Notes: generated by a model from the letters alone, not told the origin. Positions 33,612 to 42,326 are shown, counted from the first letter of the stretch. The stretch: 64,000 nt of DNA from DASXMT01 sp963781305 (GCA_963781305.1 CAWAFL010000001.1:496001-560000); one strand, 5' to 3'. A program made the numbers and translations.

Positions 33612-34781
33612 TCAGGAGGCGGCAGGAACGGCGGCGAATTCGTCGTACTCCTCGCCGGTGTCGGCCCAGTCCTCGAACTGGATCACACCGAGCTCGGTGA
33701 ACTTGGTGCGCAGCCACCCATCGGCCGCGTCGAGCAGCCCCAGCTTCTTGCAGTTGGGGACGATCTTGGAGAACAGCAGCCCCTGGAACGCGGCCCGATC
33801 CGGCGCCTGTTGCAGAACGGGCACCACCGACTTGGGATCGACGCCCATGCGGTCCCACACCTCTTGCTGCAAGAAACGGTCGCGCATCCGCACGGCCGCC
33901 TCGAAGGCGAACTCCTGACGCTCACGGAGCTCGTGAGCCGAGAGCCCGGCATAGTGTTCCTGCAGGCTGAGCACGCCGAAGGCCACGTGGCGCGCCTCGT
34001 CGGCCATCACGTAGCGGAGCAGCTTTTGCAGAAGTGGGTCCGTCGTCATCTGGCGCATGAAGCCGAAGGCGGCGAGGGCCAGACCCTCCACCATGATCTG
34101 CATGCCCAGATACGTCATGTCCCACCGACTGTCGGTGATGATGTCGTCCAGGAGGGCCCGGAGGTGAGCGTTGATCGGGTAATGACCGGAGAGCTTCTCG
34201 TTGAGGTACTTGGCGAACACCTCGACGTGGCGCGCCTCGTCCATGACCTGGGTGGCCGCGTAGTACTTGGCGTCGATCCAGGGCACCGACTCGACGATCT
34301 TGGCCGTGCACACGAGGGCACCTTGTTCCCCGTGTAGGAACTGCGACAACGTCCAGTTCTGGCTCTCCACGCCGAACTGGAGCCACTCCTTCTCGCCCCA
34401 GCTGGAAAGAGGGGTACCGGACAGATCGAATCCGGCGCCGAGGCCGCCGGTGGCCGCGGCGTTGGCCACGACCAACGCCTCCTGGTCGACCTCGGTCTCC
34501 CACGGCAAGTCGGTCTCCCCGTTCCATTGCGAGTTCTTGGCCTTCTCGTAGAGCTTGTTCAGCTTGGCCCGGGACCCCTTCTCGTAGTCCCACGTGAACG
34601 TGGTGTCGAACTCGTTGTGCACGTCGTGCTGGCCACTGGCGTCCTCGACTCCGACCACGGACAGGATCGCCTCGAAGTCGTCGATCTCGTCGCGTCCGAT
34701 GATGTCCTGATTGGAGGACGGCCCGTTGGCGGCGGGCACGTTGTTGGCGGGCACGTTGTTGGTGGGCACTGTTTGGGTCAT
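33612..34781 (-). CDS. Diiron ferritin-like protein of unknown substrate
   Basis: The 389-residue protein has the carboxylate-bridged diiron pattern E - ExxH - E - ExxH: Glu152, Glu182/His185 (DEARH), Glu232 (VEGLA) and Glu262/His265 (DEARH). This is the ligand set of the ribonucleotide reductase R2, AurF-type oxygenase and related superfamily. No radical tyrosine position could be assigned, so an oxygenase or oxidase is likelier than a reductase subunit. Its ATG overlaps the stop of the upstream tetR gene (ATGA), so the regulator and protein are co-translated. The first 20 residues are a coded 15-bp repeat (VPTNN/VPANN). Confidence 0.72.
   Translation of the reverse strand: MTQTVPTNNVPANNVPAANGPSSNQDIIGRDEIDDFEAILSVVGVEDASGQHDVHNEFDTTFTWDYEKGSRAKLNKLYEKAKNSQWNGETDLPWETEVDQEALVVANAAATGGLGAGFDLSGTPLSSWGEKEWLQFGVESQNWTLSQFLHGEQGALVCTAKIVESVPWIDAKYYAATQVMDEARHVEVFAKYLNEKLSGHYPINAHLRALLDDIITDSRWDMTYLGMQIMVEGLALAAFGFMRQMTTDPLLQKLLRYVMADEARHVAFGVLSLQEHYAGLSAHELRERQEFAFEAAVRMRDRFLQQEVWDRMGVDPKSVVPVLQQAPDRAAFQGLLFSKIVPNCKKLGLLDAADGWLRTKFTELGVIQFEDWADTGEEYDEFAAVPAAS
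34725..34769. repeat. Three 15-bp tandem repeats at the start of the diiron protein gene
   Basis: Units GTTGGCGGCGGGCAC, GTTGTTGGCGGGCAC and GTTGTTGGTGGGCAC follow each other at 34725-34769 and encode VPxNN-like pentapeptides. Confidence 0.85.
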
Positions 34782-35512
34782 GGAGCTTCCCCCTGGTCGT
34801 TGGCGATGGAGTGGAGTAACGGAGAACTATGAGGATCGCCCGGGCCGAGCGATCGGATACCGGGGATCATGAAGGTGTCGACCAAGTGGCGGGTGCACGC
34901 CGGGTCGCAGAGATCGACACCGACCGCCGGTGAGAGCAAGTAGGAGAAGACGATTCGGGCCGCCCACTCCCCGACCCGCAGGGCCTCGTCCATGTCCATC
35001 CACCGGGCCAGGAAGGGGGCGGTGAATGCCCCGGCCACCAGCAGGACCCGGTCGCCCTCGTCGAAGGCCAGCCGGCGCAGGACGATCTCGGGCTCGTGCT
35101 CGAAGAGGTACCCGAGGGCCGGGTGACTTGTGATCCGGGTTGCCGCCTCGACGATGCCGACGACCAGCACGTCGGACAGATCGCTCGATTCGCCCATCCT
35201 GGCCCCCAGGGCCGAGAACAGCCGGGCCACCTCGGTGTCGATCACCGCGGCCAACAGGGAATCCTTCCCCTCCGGAAAGGCCCGGTACACGGTGGCCCGG
35301 GAGAGCCCGGCCTGGCGGGCCACGTCGTCGACCGTGGTCTTGGCCACGCCCTGTCTGGCCACGCAGGCGAGAGCCCCATCGACGATCCGGATGCGTTGGG
35401 GCGAGTGGGGGTGGTCAGCCACCGCGGGGGCGACAGCCTCCGGGCTGCCCGGACGCTTCGCCGGCCCGGTGCTTGCTCCTACCACCTGGAGGTGGTCCCT
35501 GCGGTTGCCCAC
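34778..35512 (-). CDS. TetR-family regulator coupled to the diiron protein
   Basis: From GTG 35512 the product is 244 residues. The helix-turn-helix lies near VAKTTVDDVARQAGLSRATVYRAFPEGKDSLLAAVI, the typical TetR DNA-binding domain, followed by an all-helical ligand domain. I prefer GTG 35512 because a promoter (TTGACA, TACTGT) ends 6 nt before it, which suggests a leaderless transcript. An in-frame TTG at 35548 would be inside the -35 box. The stop overlaps the diiron gene start (ATGA). It probably regulates that gene and itself. Confidence 0.85.
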   Translation of the reverse strand: MGNRRDHLQVVGASTGPAKRPGSPEAVAPAVADHPHSPQRIRIVDGALACVARQGVAKTTVDDVARQAGLSRATVYRAFPEGKDSLLAAVIDTEVARLFSALGARMGESSDLSDVLVVGIVEAATRITSHPALGYLFEHEPEIVLRRLAFDEGDRVLLVAGAFTAPFLARWMDMDEALRVGEWAARIVFSYLLSPAVGVDLCDPACTRHLVDTFMIPGIRSLGPGDPHSSPLLHSIANDQGEAP

Positions 35513-35518
35513 GCTGAA

Positions 35519-35548
35519 ACAGTAAGTCGATATTTGTCTCTCTGTCAA
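35519..35548 (-). promoter_or_regulatory. Leaderless promoter of the tetR / diiron protein pair
   Basis: On the minus strand TTGACA (35548-35543) and TACTGT (35524-35519) are 18 bp apart, and the GTG start follows the -10 after 6 nt. Transcription would begin at about the G of GTG. Confidence 0.6.
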
Positions 35549-35555
35549 CGACTGG

Positions 35556-36139
35556 TCAGCGAACCGGCCCCCTGGGCTCTGGACCAGCCACGATGCCGGC
35601 CAGCAGCTCTGTGCGCACCAACGCTGCCACCTGGACGTCGTCCTCGAGATCCCACCGACCCGGCGCGTTCATATAGGAGAGGATCATCCGGGCCAGGAAA
35701 TCGGACGCCTCTCTGGGGTCGACGCCCTCGGCCAGGCCGTGTTGATCGAGATAGGGAACGAGGAACTCGGCGATGACGCCGAGGATCCGGGTGCTCTCGA
35801 CCGTCAGCTTGGGCACGAGGACGTCGGGCTCGGTTTGCATGACCTTTTGCAGCACCTCGTGCTCGGCCAGCGAGCGATGGGCGAACTGGAGACCCCGCTC
35901 CATCACCTGCTCGAGGCTCTGGGCGTCGCGGACCTCGTCGTAGAGCCGCGTGAAGAACTGAAGGAACTCCCATGAGACGACGGCGGTGATCAGCTCTTCG
36001 CGCCCCCCGGGAAATAGCGATACACGGTGGCCCGCGACAAGCCCGCTTCCTTGCCGGCATCTTCAACCGTGGTCTTGGACAGCCCCCACCGGGCGACGCA
36101 GGCATAGGTGGCCTCCAGGATCCGCTGGCGGGTGTCCAT
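35556..36139 (-). pseudogene. Second TetR-family regulator, interrupted by a one-base frameshift
   Basis: ATG 36139 opens MDTRQRILEATYACVARWGL and the helix-turn-helix (AGLSRATVYRYF), then the frame stops soon after at the base run GGGGGG (minus strand; 36003-36008). The next frame continues as a TetR ligand domain to 35556 (EHEVLQKVMQTEPDVLVPKL). The span is 584 nt; a seventh G restores 195 codons and gives PGGREELITAVVSW at the joint. Its similarity in layout to the neighbouring TetR suggests a duplicated regulator. A homopolymer sequencing error is as likely as a true pseudogene. Confidence 0.8.
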
Positions 36140-36155
36140 CGGATCTGGCACCGGA

Positions 36156-36971
36156 TCAGAGCCCGAGCAGAGGCTCGAGCCCGATGGTCAGACCAGGATG
36201 GGAGGGCACCGCCCTGACCGCCACTGCCACTCCGTCCATGAACGAGGTCCGGTCGTAGGCATCGTGGCGGATGGTGAGGCTCTGGCCCACGGCCCCGAGG
36301 AGCACCTCCTGGTGGGCGACCAGGCCGGGGAGCCGCACCGAGTGCATGCGGACACCGCCGGGGCCTGTCCCCCCTCGCACCCCGGGCACCACGACCGTGG
36401 TGGTGCCGTCGTCGGGGTAGTCGTCCATGTCGTTGCGCCGGCGGGCGGCGGCCATCCGCTCCGCCGTCCGCATGGCCGTGCCCGAGGGCGCGTCCGCCTT
36501 CCCGTCATGGTGGAGCTCGACGATCTCCACCCCGTCGAACCAGGGCGCGGCCAGTTCGGCGAAGTGCATCATCAAGACCGCCCCGATGGCGAAGTTGGCC
36601 GCCAGCACGCAATTGGGGGCGCCGTGGTCCGGGCCGGCGAACTGGCGGGCCAGCTCGGCCTTGTCGTCGTCGGTGAACCCGGTGGTCCCCACCACGGCGT
36701 GGATGCCGGCCTCTGCGCACCAGGCCAAAGAGGCACGTGCCCCTTCGGCCACGGTGAAGTCGACCGCCACCTCGGCCTCGGACCGGGTCAGGGCATCGAG
36801 GTGCCCCTCTATCTGGAGCCCGTCGGCGTCGGTCCCGGTGACCTGGCGAAGGTCGATGCCGGCCAGCTCGGGATCGACGGCGGCTACCAGTTCCAGACCT
36901 GGATCCGAAGCCACCATCCGGCAGACCTCGCGGCCCATTCGGCCACCGGCACCGATCACCCCCACGCGCAT
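36156..36971 (-). CDS. dapB: DapB, 4-hydroxy-tetrahydrodipicolinate reductase
   Basis: The 271-residue reductase makes tetrahydrodipicolinate with NAD(P)H. The nucleotide loop is VGVIGAGGRMGREV at the N-terminus, VGTTGFT lies mid-protein, and the catalytic/substrate motif is ELHHDGKADAPSGTA. I favour ATG 36971, since GGGTGG is spaced 6 nt before it; GTG 36980 would add three residues. It stands 16 nt before the broken tetR and 41 nt after the M16 peptidase gene. Confidence 0.95.
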   Translation of the reverse strand: MRVGVIGAGGRMGREVCRMVASDPGLELVAAVDPELAGIDLRQVTGTDADGLQIEGHLDALTRSEAEVAVDFTVAEGARASLAWCAEAGIHAVVGTTGFTDDDKAELARQFAGPDHGAPNCVLAANFAIGAVLMMHFAELAAPWFDGVEIVELHHDGKADAPSGTAMRTAERMAAARRRNDMDDYPDDGTTTVVVPGVRGGTGPGGVRMHSVRLPGLVAHQEVLLGAVGQSLTIRHDAYDRTSFMDGVAVAVRAVPSHPGLTIGLEPLLGL

Positions 36972-37012
36972 GTCGGCCACCCTACTGGTCGACGCCCTCG
37001 TCTCCGATTCGC

Positions 37013-38269
37013 TCAGCCCAACCCGAGGGCGTCGACGTCGAACGATGACGCCTCGAACGGCCCGACCACGGACAGCGCCCGGGGACCGGTGGCCACGTCG
37101 ACGGCCACGGACCGAACGTCGTCGATTGTCACCGCCTCCACCCGGGACAGGATCTCGTCGACCTCGAGGATCTCCCCGTGCAGCAACAGGCTGGCGCCGA
37201 TGCGGCTCATCCTGGCCCCCGAGTCCTCCGAGGCCAGAAGGGTCTCGGCCCGCAAATTGCCACGGGCGATGGCCAGCTCCCGATCGGTGATCCCGGCGTC
37301 GCCCAACACCGCCAGCTCGCCGACCACGATGCCCAGGACCTCGTCGACGTGCTCGGGGGCCGTGCCCACCCCGATGCTCACCGAGCCGGCATCCCGGTAG
37401 GCCACCCGATCCGACCAGATCGAATAGGCCAGTCCTCGGCGTTCACGGATCTCTTGGAACAGCCGGCTGGAGAGGCCTCCGCCCAGCACATGGTTCAAGA
37501 TGGCCAGTGCATAACGGCGGTCGTCGAAGCGGTCGACGGACCGGATGCCCAGGACCACGTGGGCCTGCTCGGTGGCCCGGCGGGTGACCCTCAGCGGTTC
37601 GATGGTGGCACCGGGGGCGGTCCGCTCCGGTGGCTGGCCCCCGACGGCGCCGGTGAACCGTTTCTGCATGCCTTCGGCCACGGCCTCGTGGTTGAGGTCG
37701 CCGGCCACCGAGGCGACCATGTTTCCCGGTCGGTAGTGCTGGCCGAAGAACGCACGGATCTGGTCGGCCGTCATGGCCCGGATCGACGACTCGGTGCCCA
37801 GGACTTCACGACCGAGCGGATGATCCGGGAACAGGGCGGCCGAGCACTCCTCGGCGGCGATGTCGGCGGGCTCGTCGGCGTGCATGAGGATCTCGTCCAG
37901 GATCACCTGGCGCTCAGCATCCAGATCGTCCTGCCGCAGGGCGGGGTGCCACATGATGTCCGACAGGATGTCGAGTCCGAGGTCCAGGTGCTCGGCCAGG
38001 AGCCGGATGTAGAACGACGTGTACTCCTTGGTGGTGAAGGCATTGAAGTCCCCACCCACCTCGTCGACGGCCTCGGCGATAGCCGAGGCAGAGCGGTCAG
38101 CCGTGCCCTTGAACAACAGGTGCTCCAGGAAATGGGAAGCACCGGACCGCTCGACGCTTTCGTCTCGCGACCCGGTGCCCACCCAGAACCCGATGCACAC
38201 CGATCGCGCATCGCTCATGCGCTCGGTGGCCAGCACGATGCCCGACGGGAGTGTCTCGGTTCGGATCAC
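37013..38269 (-). CDS. M16-family zinc peptidase (mitochondrial-processing-peptidase-like)
   Basis: The 418-residue protein has the inverted zinc motif His46-F-L-Glu49-His50 (SHFLEHLLFKGT) and the supporting ERQVILDEI helix about 70 residues later. The C-terminal half carries the structural repeat with GGGLSSRLFQEIRERRGLAYS. Such peptidases sit downstream of pnp in many bacteria, as here, and degrade small peptides or process proteins. The substrate is unknown. No signal peptide is visible, so it is probably cytoplasmic. Confidence 0.9.
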   Translation of the reverse strand: MIRTETLPSGIVLATERMSDARSVCIGFWVGTGSRDESVERSGASHFLEHLLFKGTADRSASAIAEAVDEVGGDFNAFTTKEYTSFYIRLLAEHLDLGLDILSDIMWHPALRQDDLDAERQVILDEILMHADEPADIAAEECSAALFPDHPLGREVLGTESSIRAMTADQIRAFFGQHYRPGNMVASVAGDLNHEAVAEGMQKRFTGAVGGQPPERTAPGATIEPLRVTRRATEQAHVVLGIRSVDRFDDRRYALAILNHVLGGGLSSRLFQEIRERRGLAYSIWSDRVAYRDAGSVSIGVGTAPEHVDEVLGIVVGELAVLGDAGITDRELAIARGNLRAETLLASEDSGARMSRIGASLLLHGEILEVDEILSRVEAVTIDDVRSVAVDVATGPRALSVVGPFEASSFDVDALGLG

Positions 38270-38306
38270 CGGTTCGGTGTCCCTGCCGGCAACCCGGCAG
38301 CTTCAC

Positions 38307-40754
38307 TCACCGACGGCGGCGTCCGCCCCGACGGCGATCGCCTCCACCCGACGACTGCTCGCTCGGCGCGGCGGCGGCCTCGGGACCGAGGTCGCCGAAC
38401 TCCTCGACCAGCTCAGCCTGGAAGGCATCCTCGAACGAAGCGGCGGACGAGGGGACCGCGGTTGTGGTGGCCTCGCCGCGGCCGCCGCGGTCGCCGCGGT
38501 CATCCCGCCGGCCCCGGTCGCTCGATGGGCGCTCCCGCGACCCGTTGCCGCCTCCGGACGCGTCGGCCGCCGGCGGGTCTCCGGCCAGCGAGAGCGACAC
38601 CTTCCCCTGAGGGTCGATGTCGTCCACCTTCACCTCGACGCTCTGGCCCAGGTCGAGCACGTCCTCGACCCGCTCGACTCGCTTGCCCTGGCCGATCTTG
38701 GAGATGTGCAGTAGCCCGTCACGACCGGGAAGGATGTTGACGAAGGCGCCGAACTTGGTGATGTTGACCACCTTGCCGGGATAGACGGCGCCCACCTCGG
38801 CCAACGGCGGGTCCAGGATGGTGGAGATGCGTCGACGGGCCTCTTCGACGGCGGTGCCGTCCTTGGCCCCGATGGTGACTGTACCCACCATCCCGTCGTC
38901 ATCGACGGCGATGTCGGCTCCGGTCTCTTGTTGCAGCGCATTGATGACCTTGCCCTTGGGCCCGATGACCTCGCCGATCTTGTCCATGGGGATCTCGAAG
39001 GACACGATCTTCGGAGCGGCGTCGGCCACATGGTCGCGGGGACCGTCGATGGCGCCGGCCATGACCTCGAGAATGGCCAGGCGAGCCTCCTTGGCCTGGT
39101 GAAGGGCCTTGGACAGCACGTCGGCGGGCAGACCGTCGATCTTGGTGTCCAACTGGAGGGCGGTGACCGAGTCCTGGGTCCCTGCCACCTTGAAGTCCAT
39201 GTCCCCGAATGCGTCCTCGCTGCCCAGGATGTCGGTGAGGGTCACGTACGTGCCCTCGTCGTAGACGAGGCCCATGGCGATGCCGGCCACCGGCGCCTTG
39301 ATGGGCACCCCGGCTGCCATGAGCGACAGTGACGATCCACACACCGAGGCCATCGACGTCGAGCCGTTGGAGGACAGGACGTCGGACACGACGCGGAGGG
39401 TGTAGGGAAAGTCCTCCTCGTAGGGGACGACGGGCAGGAGCGCCCGCTCGGCCAGCAGCCCGTGACCGATCTCCCGCCGCTTCGGGCCCCGCATGAAGCC
39501 CGTCTCGCCGGTGGAAAAGGGCGGGAAGTTGTAGTGGTGCATGTACCGCTTGGTCTCCACCGGGGTGATGGTGTCCAACAGCTGGTTCATCCGGGGCATG
39601 CCCAGCGTGGTCACGTTCAGTACTTGGGTCTCACCCCGCTGGAAGAGGGCAGAGCCGTGGGCGGTGGGGAGCAGGTCCACCTCGGCCGACAGCGGGCGGA
39701 TCTGGGACGTGGTCCGCCCGTCGATCCGAAGCCCCTCGTCGACGATCCGCTTGCGGACCAGCTTCTTGGTCAGGCCCCTGACCGCAGCCTTGATCTCGCG
39801 CTCCCGATCGGGGAACTCCGGGGCCAAGGTGGCGATGATCGACTTCGTCGCCTCGTCCAGAGCGGCGTTCCGCTCCGCCTTGGCCGTGAAGCCGTTGGCC
39901 TTTTGGACCAGGTCGGTTCCCACTGCGGCGACCCGCTCCCAGACGTCTTCGCCGTAGTCGGAGAAGGTGGAGAACTCGAAGGCCTCGATGGGCCCGCGGG
40001 CTTCGACGAAGGCCGCCACCAGCTGGCGCTGGAGGACGATCGACTCGCGGATCCAGGTCTTGGCCGCCTCGAGGCCCTCGGTCAGCACGTCCTCGGTGAC
40101 CCGGGGAGCACCCTCCCCGTAGTACTGCCACGAGCGCTCGGTGCCGCCGGCTTCCACCATCATGATGGCGATGTCGGCGTCATCGGCGTCGCTCAACGCC
40201 CGGCCCGCCACGACCAGCTCGAAGGTCGAGTCTTCACCCTCTTGGAAGCTGGGATGCGGGATCCAGTCGCCCTCGATCGAATAGGCGACGCGGACGGCGC
40301 CGATGGGCCCGTCGAAGGGGATCCCGGACAGCATCAGGGCCGCCGAGGCGCTGTTGATGGCCAGCACGTCGTGCGGGTTGACCTGGTCGGCCCCGAGGAT
40401 CGTGCCCACGATGTGGACCTCGTTGCGGAAGCCCTTGGGGAACGAGGGCCGGAGGGGGCGGTCGATCAGGCGGTCGGTCAGGATGGCCTGGTCGGAGGAC
40501 TTGCCCTCCCGGCGGAAGAACGAGCCGGGGATCTTCCCGGCCGCGTAGGTGCGCTCTTCGATGTCGACGGTCAGGGGGAAGAAGTCCGTGCCCTCCCGAA
40601 CCGATCGGGAAGCAGTGGCCGTAGCCAGGAGGACGGTGTCGCCGATGCGTCCGACGACGGCGCCGTCGGCCAACTGGGCCAACTTGCCCGCTTCAAAGGT
40701 GAGTGTGCGATCGGTGCCACTGATGGGGGCCGATACGGTGATGGCGTCGGTCAT
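38307..40754 (-). CDS. pnp: Polynucleotide phosphorylase (PNPase)
   Basis: The 815-residue 3'-5' phosphorolytic exoribonuclease has two RNase PH-like domains (GDTVLLATATAS, GSFFRREGK; later QVLNVTTLGM, RREIGHGLLAERAL), then a KH domain (IGEVIGPKGKVINALQQETGADI) and an S1 domain (GAVYPGKVVNITKFGAFVN). The tail after S1 is Gly/Arg-rich and disordered. ATG 40754 has AAGGAG 5 nt upstream. It follows rpsO, as in most bacteria, across a 235-bp leader with several inverted repeats, which may serve control by RNase processing. Confidence 0.96.
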   Translation of the reverse strand: MTDAITVSAPISGTDRTLTFEAGKLAQLADGAVVGRIGDTVLLATATASRSVREGTDFFPLTVDIEERTYAAGKIPGSFFRREGKSSDQAILTDRLIDRPLRPSFPKGFRNEVHIVGTILGADQVNPHDVLAINSASAALMLSGIPFDGPIGAVRVAYSIEGDWIPHPSFQEGEDSTFELVVAGRALSDADDADIAIMMVEAGGTERSWQYYGEGAPRVTEDVLTEGLEAAKTWIRESIVLQRQLVAAFVEARGPIEAFEFSTFSDYGEDVWERVAAVGTDLVQKANGFTAKAERNAALDEATKSIIATLAPEFPDREREIKAAVRGLTKKLVRKRIVDEGLRIDGRTTSQIRPLSAEVDLLPTAHGSALFQRGETQVLNVTTLGMPRMNQLLDTITPVETKRYMHHYNFPPFSTGETGFMRGPKRREIGHGLLAERALLPVVPYEEDFPYTLRVVSDVLSSNGSTSMASVCGSSLSLMAAGVPIKAPVAGIAMGLVYDEGTYVTLTDILGSEDAFGDMDFKVAGTQDSVTALQLDTKIDGLPADVLSKALHQAKEARLAILEVMAGAIDGPRDHVADAAPKIVSFEIPMDKIGEVIGPKGKVINALQQETGADIAVDDDGMVGTVTIGAKDGTAVEEARRRISTILDPPLAEVGAVYPGKVVNITKFGAFVNILPGRDGLLHISKIGQGKRVERVEDVLDLGQSVEVKVDDIDPQGKVSLSLAGDPPAADASGGGNGSRERPSSDRGRRDDRGDRGGRGEATTTAVPSSAASFEDAFQAELVEEFGDLGPEAAAAPSEQSSGGGDRRRGGRRRR

Positions 40755-40785
40755 GACGCTCCTTGTTTCTCGGGGGCACCTCGAG

Positions 40786-40847
40786 CCAGTTGCCAGTGGT
40801 CGAGCACCCCGTCTCCGTCTGGCGAAGGCCGGGTGATCGGCAACTGG
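40786..40847 (-). promoter_or_regulatory. Long-range inverted repeat in the pnp leader
   Basis: CCAGTTGCC (40786-40794) and GGCAACTGG (40839-40847) can pair across 44 nt, forming a large stem-loop that ends about 30 nt before the pnp start codon. It is a candidate RNase III-type processing or autoregulation site, as known for pnp in E. coli. Confidence 0.5.
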
Positions 40848-40922
40848 TGACTGACCTCTGAGGGAGCCCTGTTTGGTTTGTGAGTGCCGGTCCGCCGCGC
40901 TGCGGCTGGCCGGCGTATTGCT

Positions 40923-40942
40923 CCGCCGGCAACGGCCGGCGG
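40923..40942 (-). other. Hairpin between rpsO and pnp
   Basis: CCGCCGGC (40923-40930) pairs with GCCGGCGG (40935-40942) around a 4-nt loop. It follows the stronger hairpin and may add to attenuation or transcript protection. Confidence 0.5.
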
Positions 40943-40947
40943 GAATT

Positions 40948-40977
40948 GTCATCGCCCGGCCGAAGCCGGGCGATGAC
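40948..40977 (-). terminator. Strong rpsO 3' hairpin with a UUCG loop
   Basis: The arms GTCATCGCCCGGC (40948-40960) and GCCGGGCGATGAC (40965-40977) form a 13-bp stem. On the rpsO transcript the loop is UUCG closed by C-G, an ultra-stable tetraloop. It starts 12 nt after the rpsO stop. There is no U-tract, so it may be a partial terminator or 3'-end protector allowing read-through to pnp. Confidence 0.65.
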
Positions 40978-40989
40978 GAGAACTGGTTG

Positions 40990-41247
40990 TTAGCGACGCA
41001 GGCCGAGGCGGCTGATGATGGTCCGGTAGCGCTCGACGTCGTTGTCCCTCACGTAGTCCAGGAGACGCCTGCGCCGGCCGATGAGCTTCAGCAGCCCCCG
41101 TCGGGTGTGGTGGTCGCCCTTGTGCACCTTGAGGTGCTCGGTGAGGTGGGAGATGCGTTCGGTGAGGATCGCGATCTGTACCTCGGGTGAACCGGTATCC
41201 GTCTCATGGAGGCGGTATTCGGTAATTGTGGCCTGCTTGTCGGGCAT
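40990..41247 (-). CDS. rpsO: 30S ribosomal protein S15
   Basis: The 85-residue protein binds 16S rRNA at the h20-h22 junction early in 30S assembly. Typical S15 sequence is visible: DTGSPEVQIAILTERI, HLTEHLKVHKGDHHTRRGLL and RRRRLLDYVRDND. ATG 41247 gives the standard size. The rpsO-pnp order is conserved across bacteria. Its leader (about 95 nt from the candidate -10) contains a weak hairpin that might take part in S15 autoregulation, but this is not shown. Confidence 0.97.
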   Translation of the reverse strand: MPDKQATITEYRLHETDTGSPEVQIAILTERISHLTEHLKVHKGDHHTRRGLLKLIGRRRRLLDYVRDNDVERYRTIISRLGLRR

Positions 41248-41341
41248 GTGCGGGTAATGACCTCTGGGATGTCGTTGCCGGTGGCGAATCTCCAGAAGGG
41301 ACCACCGACAGGGGCCCTCCAATGGGGCGCGCCTCGCAAAG

Positions 41342-41347
41342 ATGCTA
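41342..41347 (-). promoter_or_regulatory. Candidate extended -10 element for rpsO
   Basis: TAGCAT preceded by TGC (extended -10, TGN) lies about 95 nt upstream of rpsO on the minus strand. No good -35 is present at 17 bp. Confidence 0.3.
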
Positions 41348-41400
41348 GCAGAAGTCCTGGCCGGGCGAGCCCTAGGGGTCCGTCAACTCAGCGCGCAACG

Positions 41401-41433
41401 ACTCGGATCCGGCCCGTTGGACCGGATCCGAGT
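41401..41433 (-). terminator. Hairpin after the peroxiredoxin gene
   Basis: ACTCGGATCCGG (41401-41412) and CCGGATCCGAGT (41422-41433) form a perfect 12-bp stem with a 9-nt loop, 33 nt after the peroxiredoxin stop. No U-tract follows, which is usual for actinobacterial terminators. Confidence 0.65.
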
Positions 41434-41466
41434 GTGCGTCATCGGGCCGTCCGAAGGCCCTCAGGC

Positions 41467-42102
41467 CTACTTGTTGGGTTGAGGGGTCAGCCGCAGGTAG
41501 GGCTTGACCGCCTTGTACCCCTTGGGGAACCGCTCCTTGGCCTCCTCGTCGGACACGGCCGGAGCGATCACCACGTCGTCCCCGTCTTTCCAGTTCACCG
41601 GCGTGGCCACCTTGTAGTCGGCGGTGAGCTGGAGCGAATCGAGAACACGAAGGATCTCATCCACGTTGCGACCGGTGGAGGCGGGGTAGGTGAGGGTCAG
41701 CTTCACCTTCTTGTCCGGTCCGATGATGAACACCGAACGCACGGTGAGGGTGTCGTTGGCATTCGGGTGGATCATGTCGTAGAGATCGGCCACCTTGCGG
41801 TCCTCGTCGCCGATCAGAGGGAAGTTGAGGGCCGCGCCCTGGGTCTCCTCGATGTCCGAGGCCCACTTGCCGTGCGAGGTGACATCGTCGACCGACAGCC
41901 CGATGAGCTTGGTGTCGCGCTTGTCGAACTCGGGCTTGGCCTTGGCGAAGGCACCCAGCTCGGTCGTGCAGATGGGGGTGAAGTCCTTGGGGTGGGAGAA
42001 CAGGATTCCCCAGCTATCGCCGAGGTACTCGTGGAAGTTGATGGTCCCCTCGGTCGTGTCTGCAGTGAAATCGGGGGCGGTGTCGCCCAGACGAATTGCC
42101 AT
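41467..42102 (-). CDS. 1-Cys peroxiredoxin (Prx6-type)
   Basis: The 211-residue thioredoxin-fold peroxidase has the peroxidatic Cys45 in HPKDFTPICTTE, and an Arg in NDTLTVRSVFIIGP completes the active site. No resolving Cys is present, and the long C-terminal domain (TPVNWKDGDDVVIAPAVSDE) marks the 1-Cys Prx6 group, which reduces hydroperoxides with an external thiol. ATG 42102 has AGGAGG upstream. It is a monocistronic gene with its own promoter and a terminator-like hairpin. Confidence 0.95.
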   Translation of the reverse strand: MAIRLGDTAPDFTADTTEGTINFHEYLGDSWGILFSHPKDFTPICTTELGAFAKAKPEFDKRDTKLIGLSVDDVTSHGKWASDIEETQGAALNFPLIGDEDRKVADLYDMIHPNANDTLTVRSVFIIGPDKKVKLTLTYPASTGRNVDEILRVLDSLQLTADYKVATPVNWKDGDDVVIAPAVSDEEAKERFPKGYKAVKPYLRLTPQPNK

Positions 42103-42162
42103 GTGATGTCCTCCTGTGTGCTGTGAGCGTGAGATGGATCTACGGATCGTGGAGTAGCCCCC

Positions 42163-42191
42163 AGCGTAGACGATTGTCTCCCTATTGTCGA
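42163..42191 (-). promoter_or_regulatory. Peroxiredoxin promoter
   Basis: On the minus strand TCGACA (42191-42186) and TACGCT (42168-42163) are 17 bp apart, about 60 bp upstream of the peroxiredoxin start. Confidence 0.55.
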
Positions 42192-42326
42192 CCGGCTAGG
42201 TCGTGATTTAAAGGCGGACGGTCCTGACGGAGCGTGGCCGGGCTGCTTCGGGCCGACAGCCGCGCCCGTCACCCACCGGTCTGCCAGAATCGCCCAGGTG
42301 CTCTCCCTGACCGATGGACCCGCCTC

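Noticed and set aside
41206..42126. Plus-strand frame opposite the peroxiredoxin gene
   Set aside because: It is antisense to a gene with clear catalytic motifs, a promoter and a ribosome binding site.
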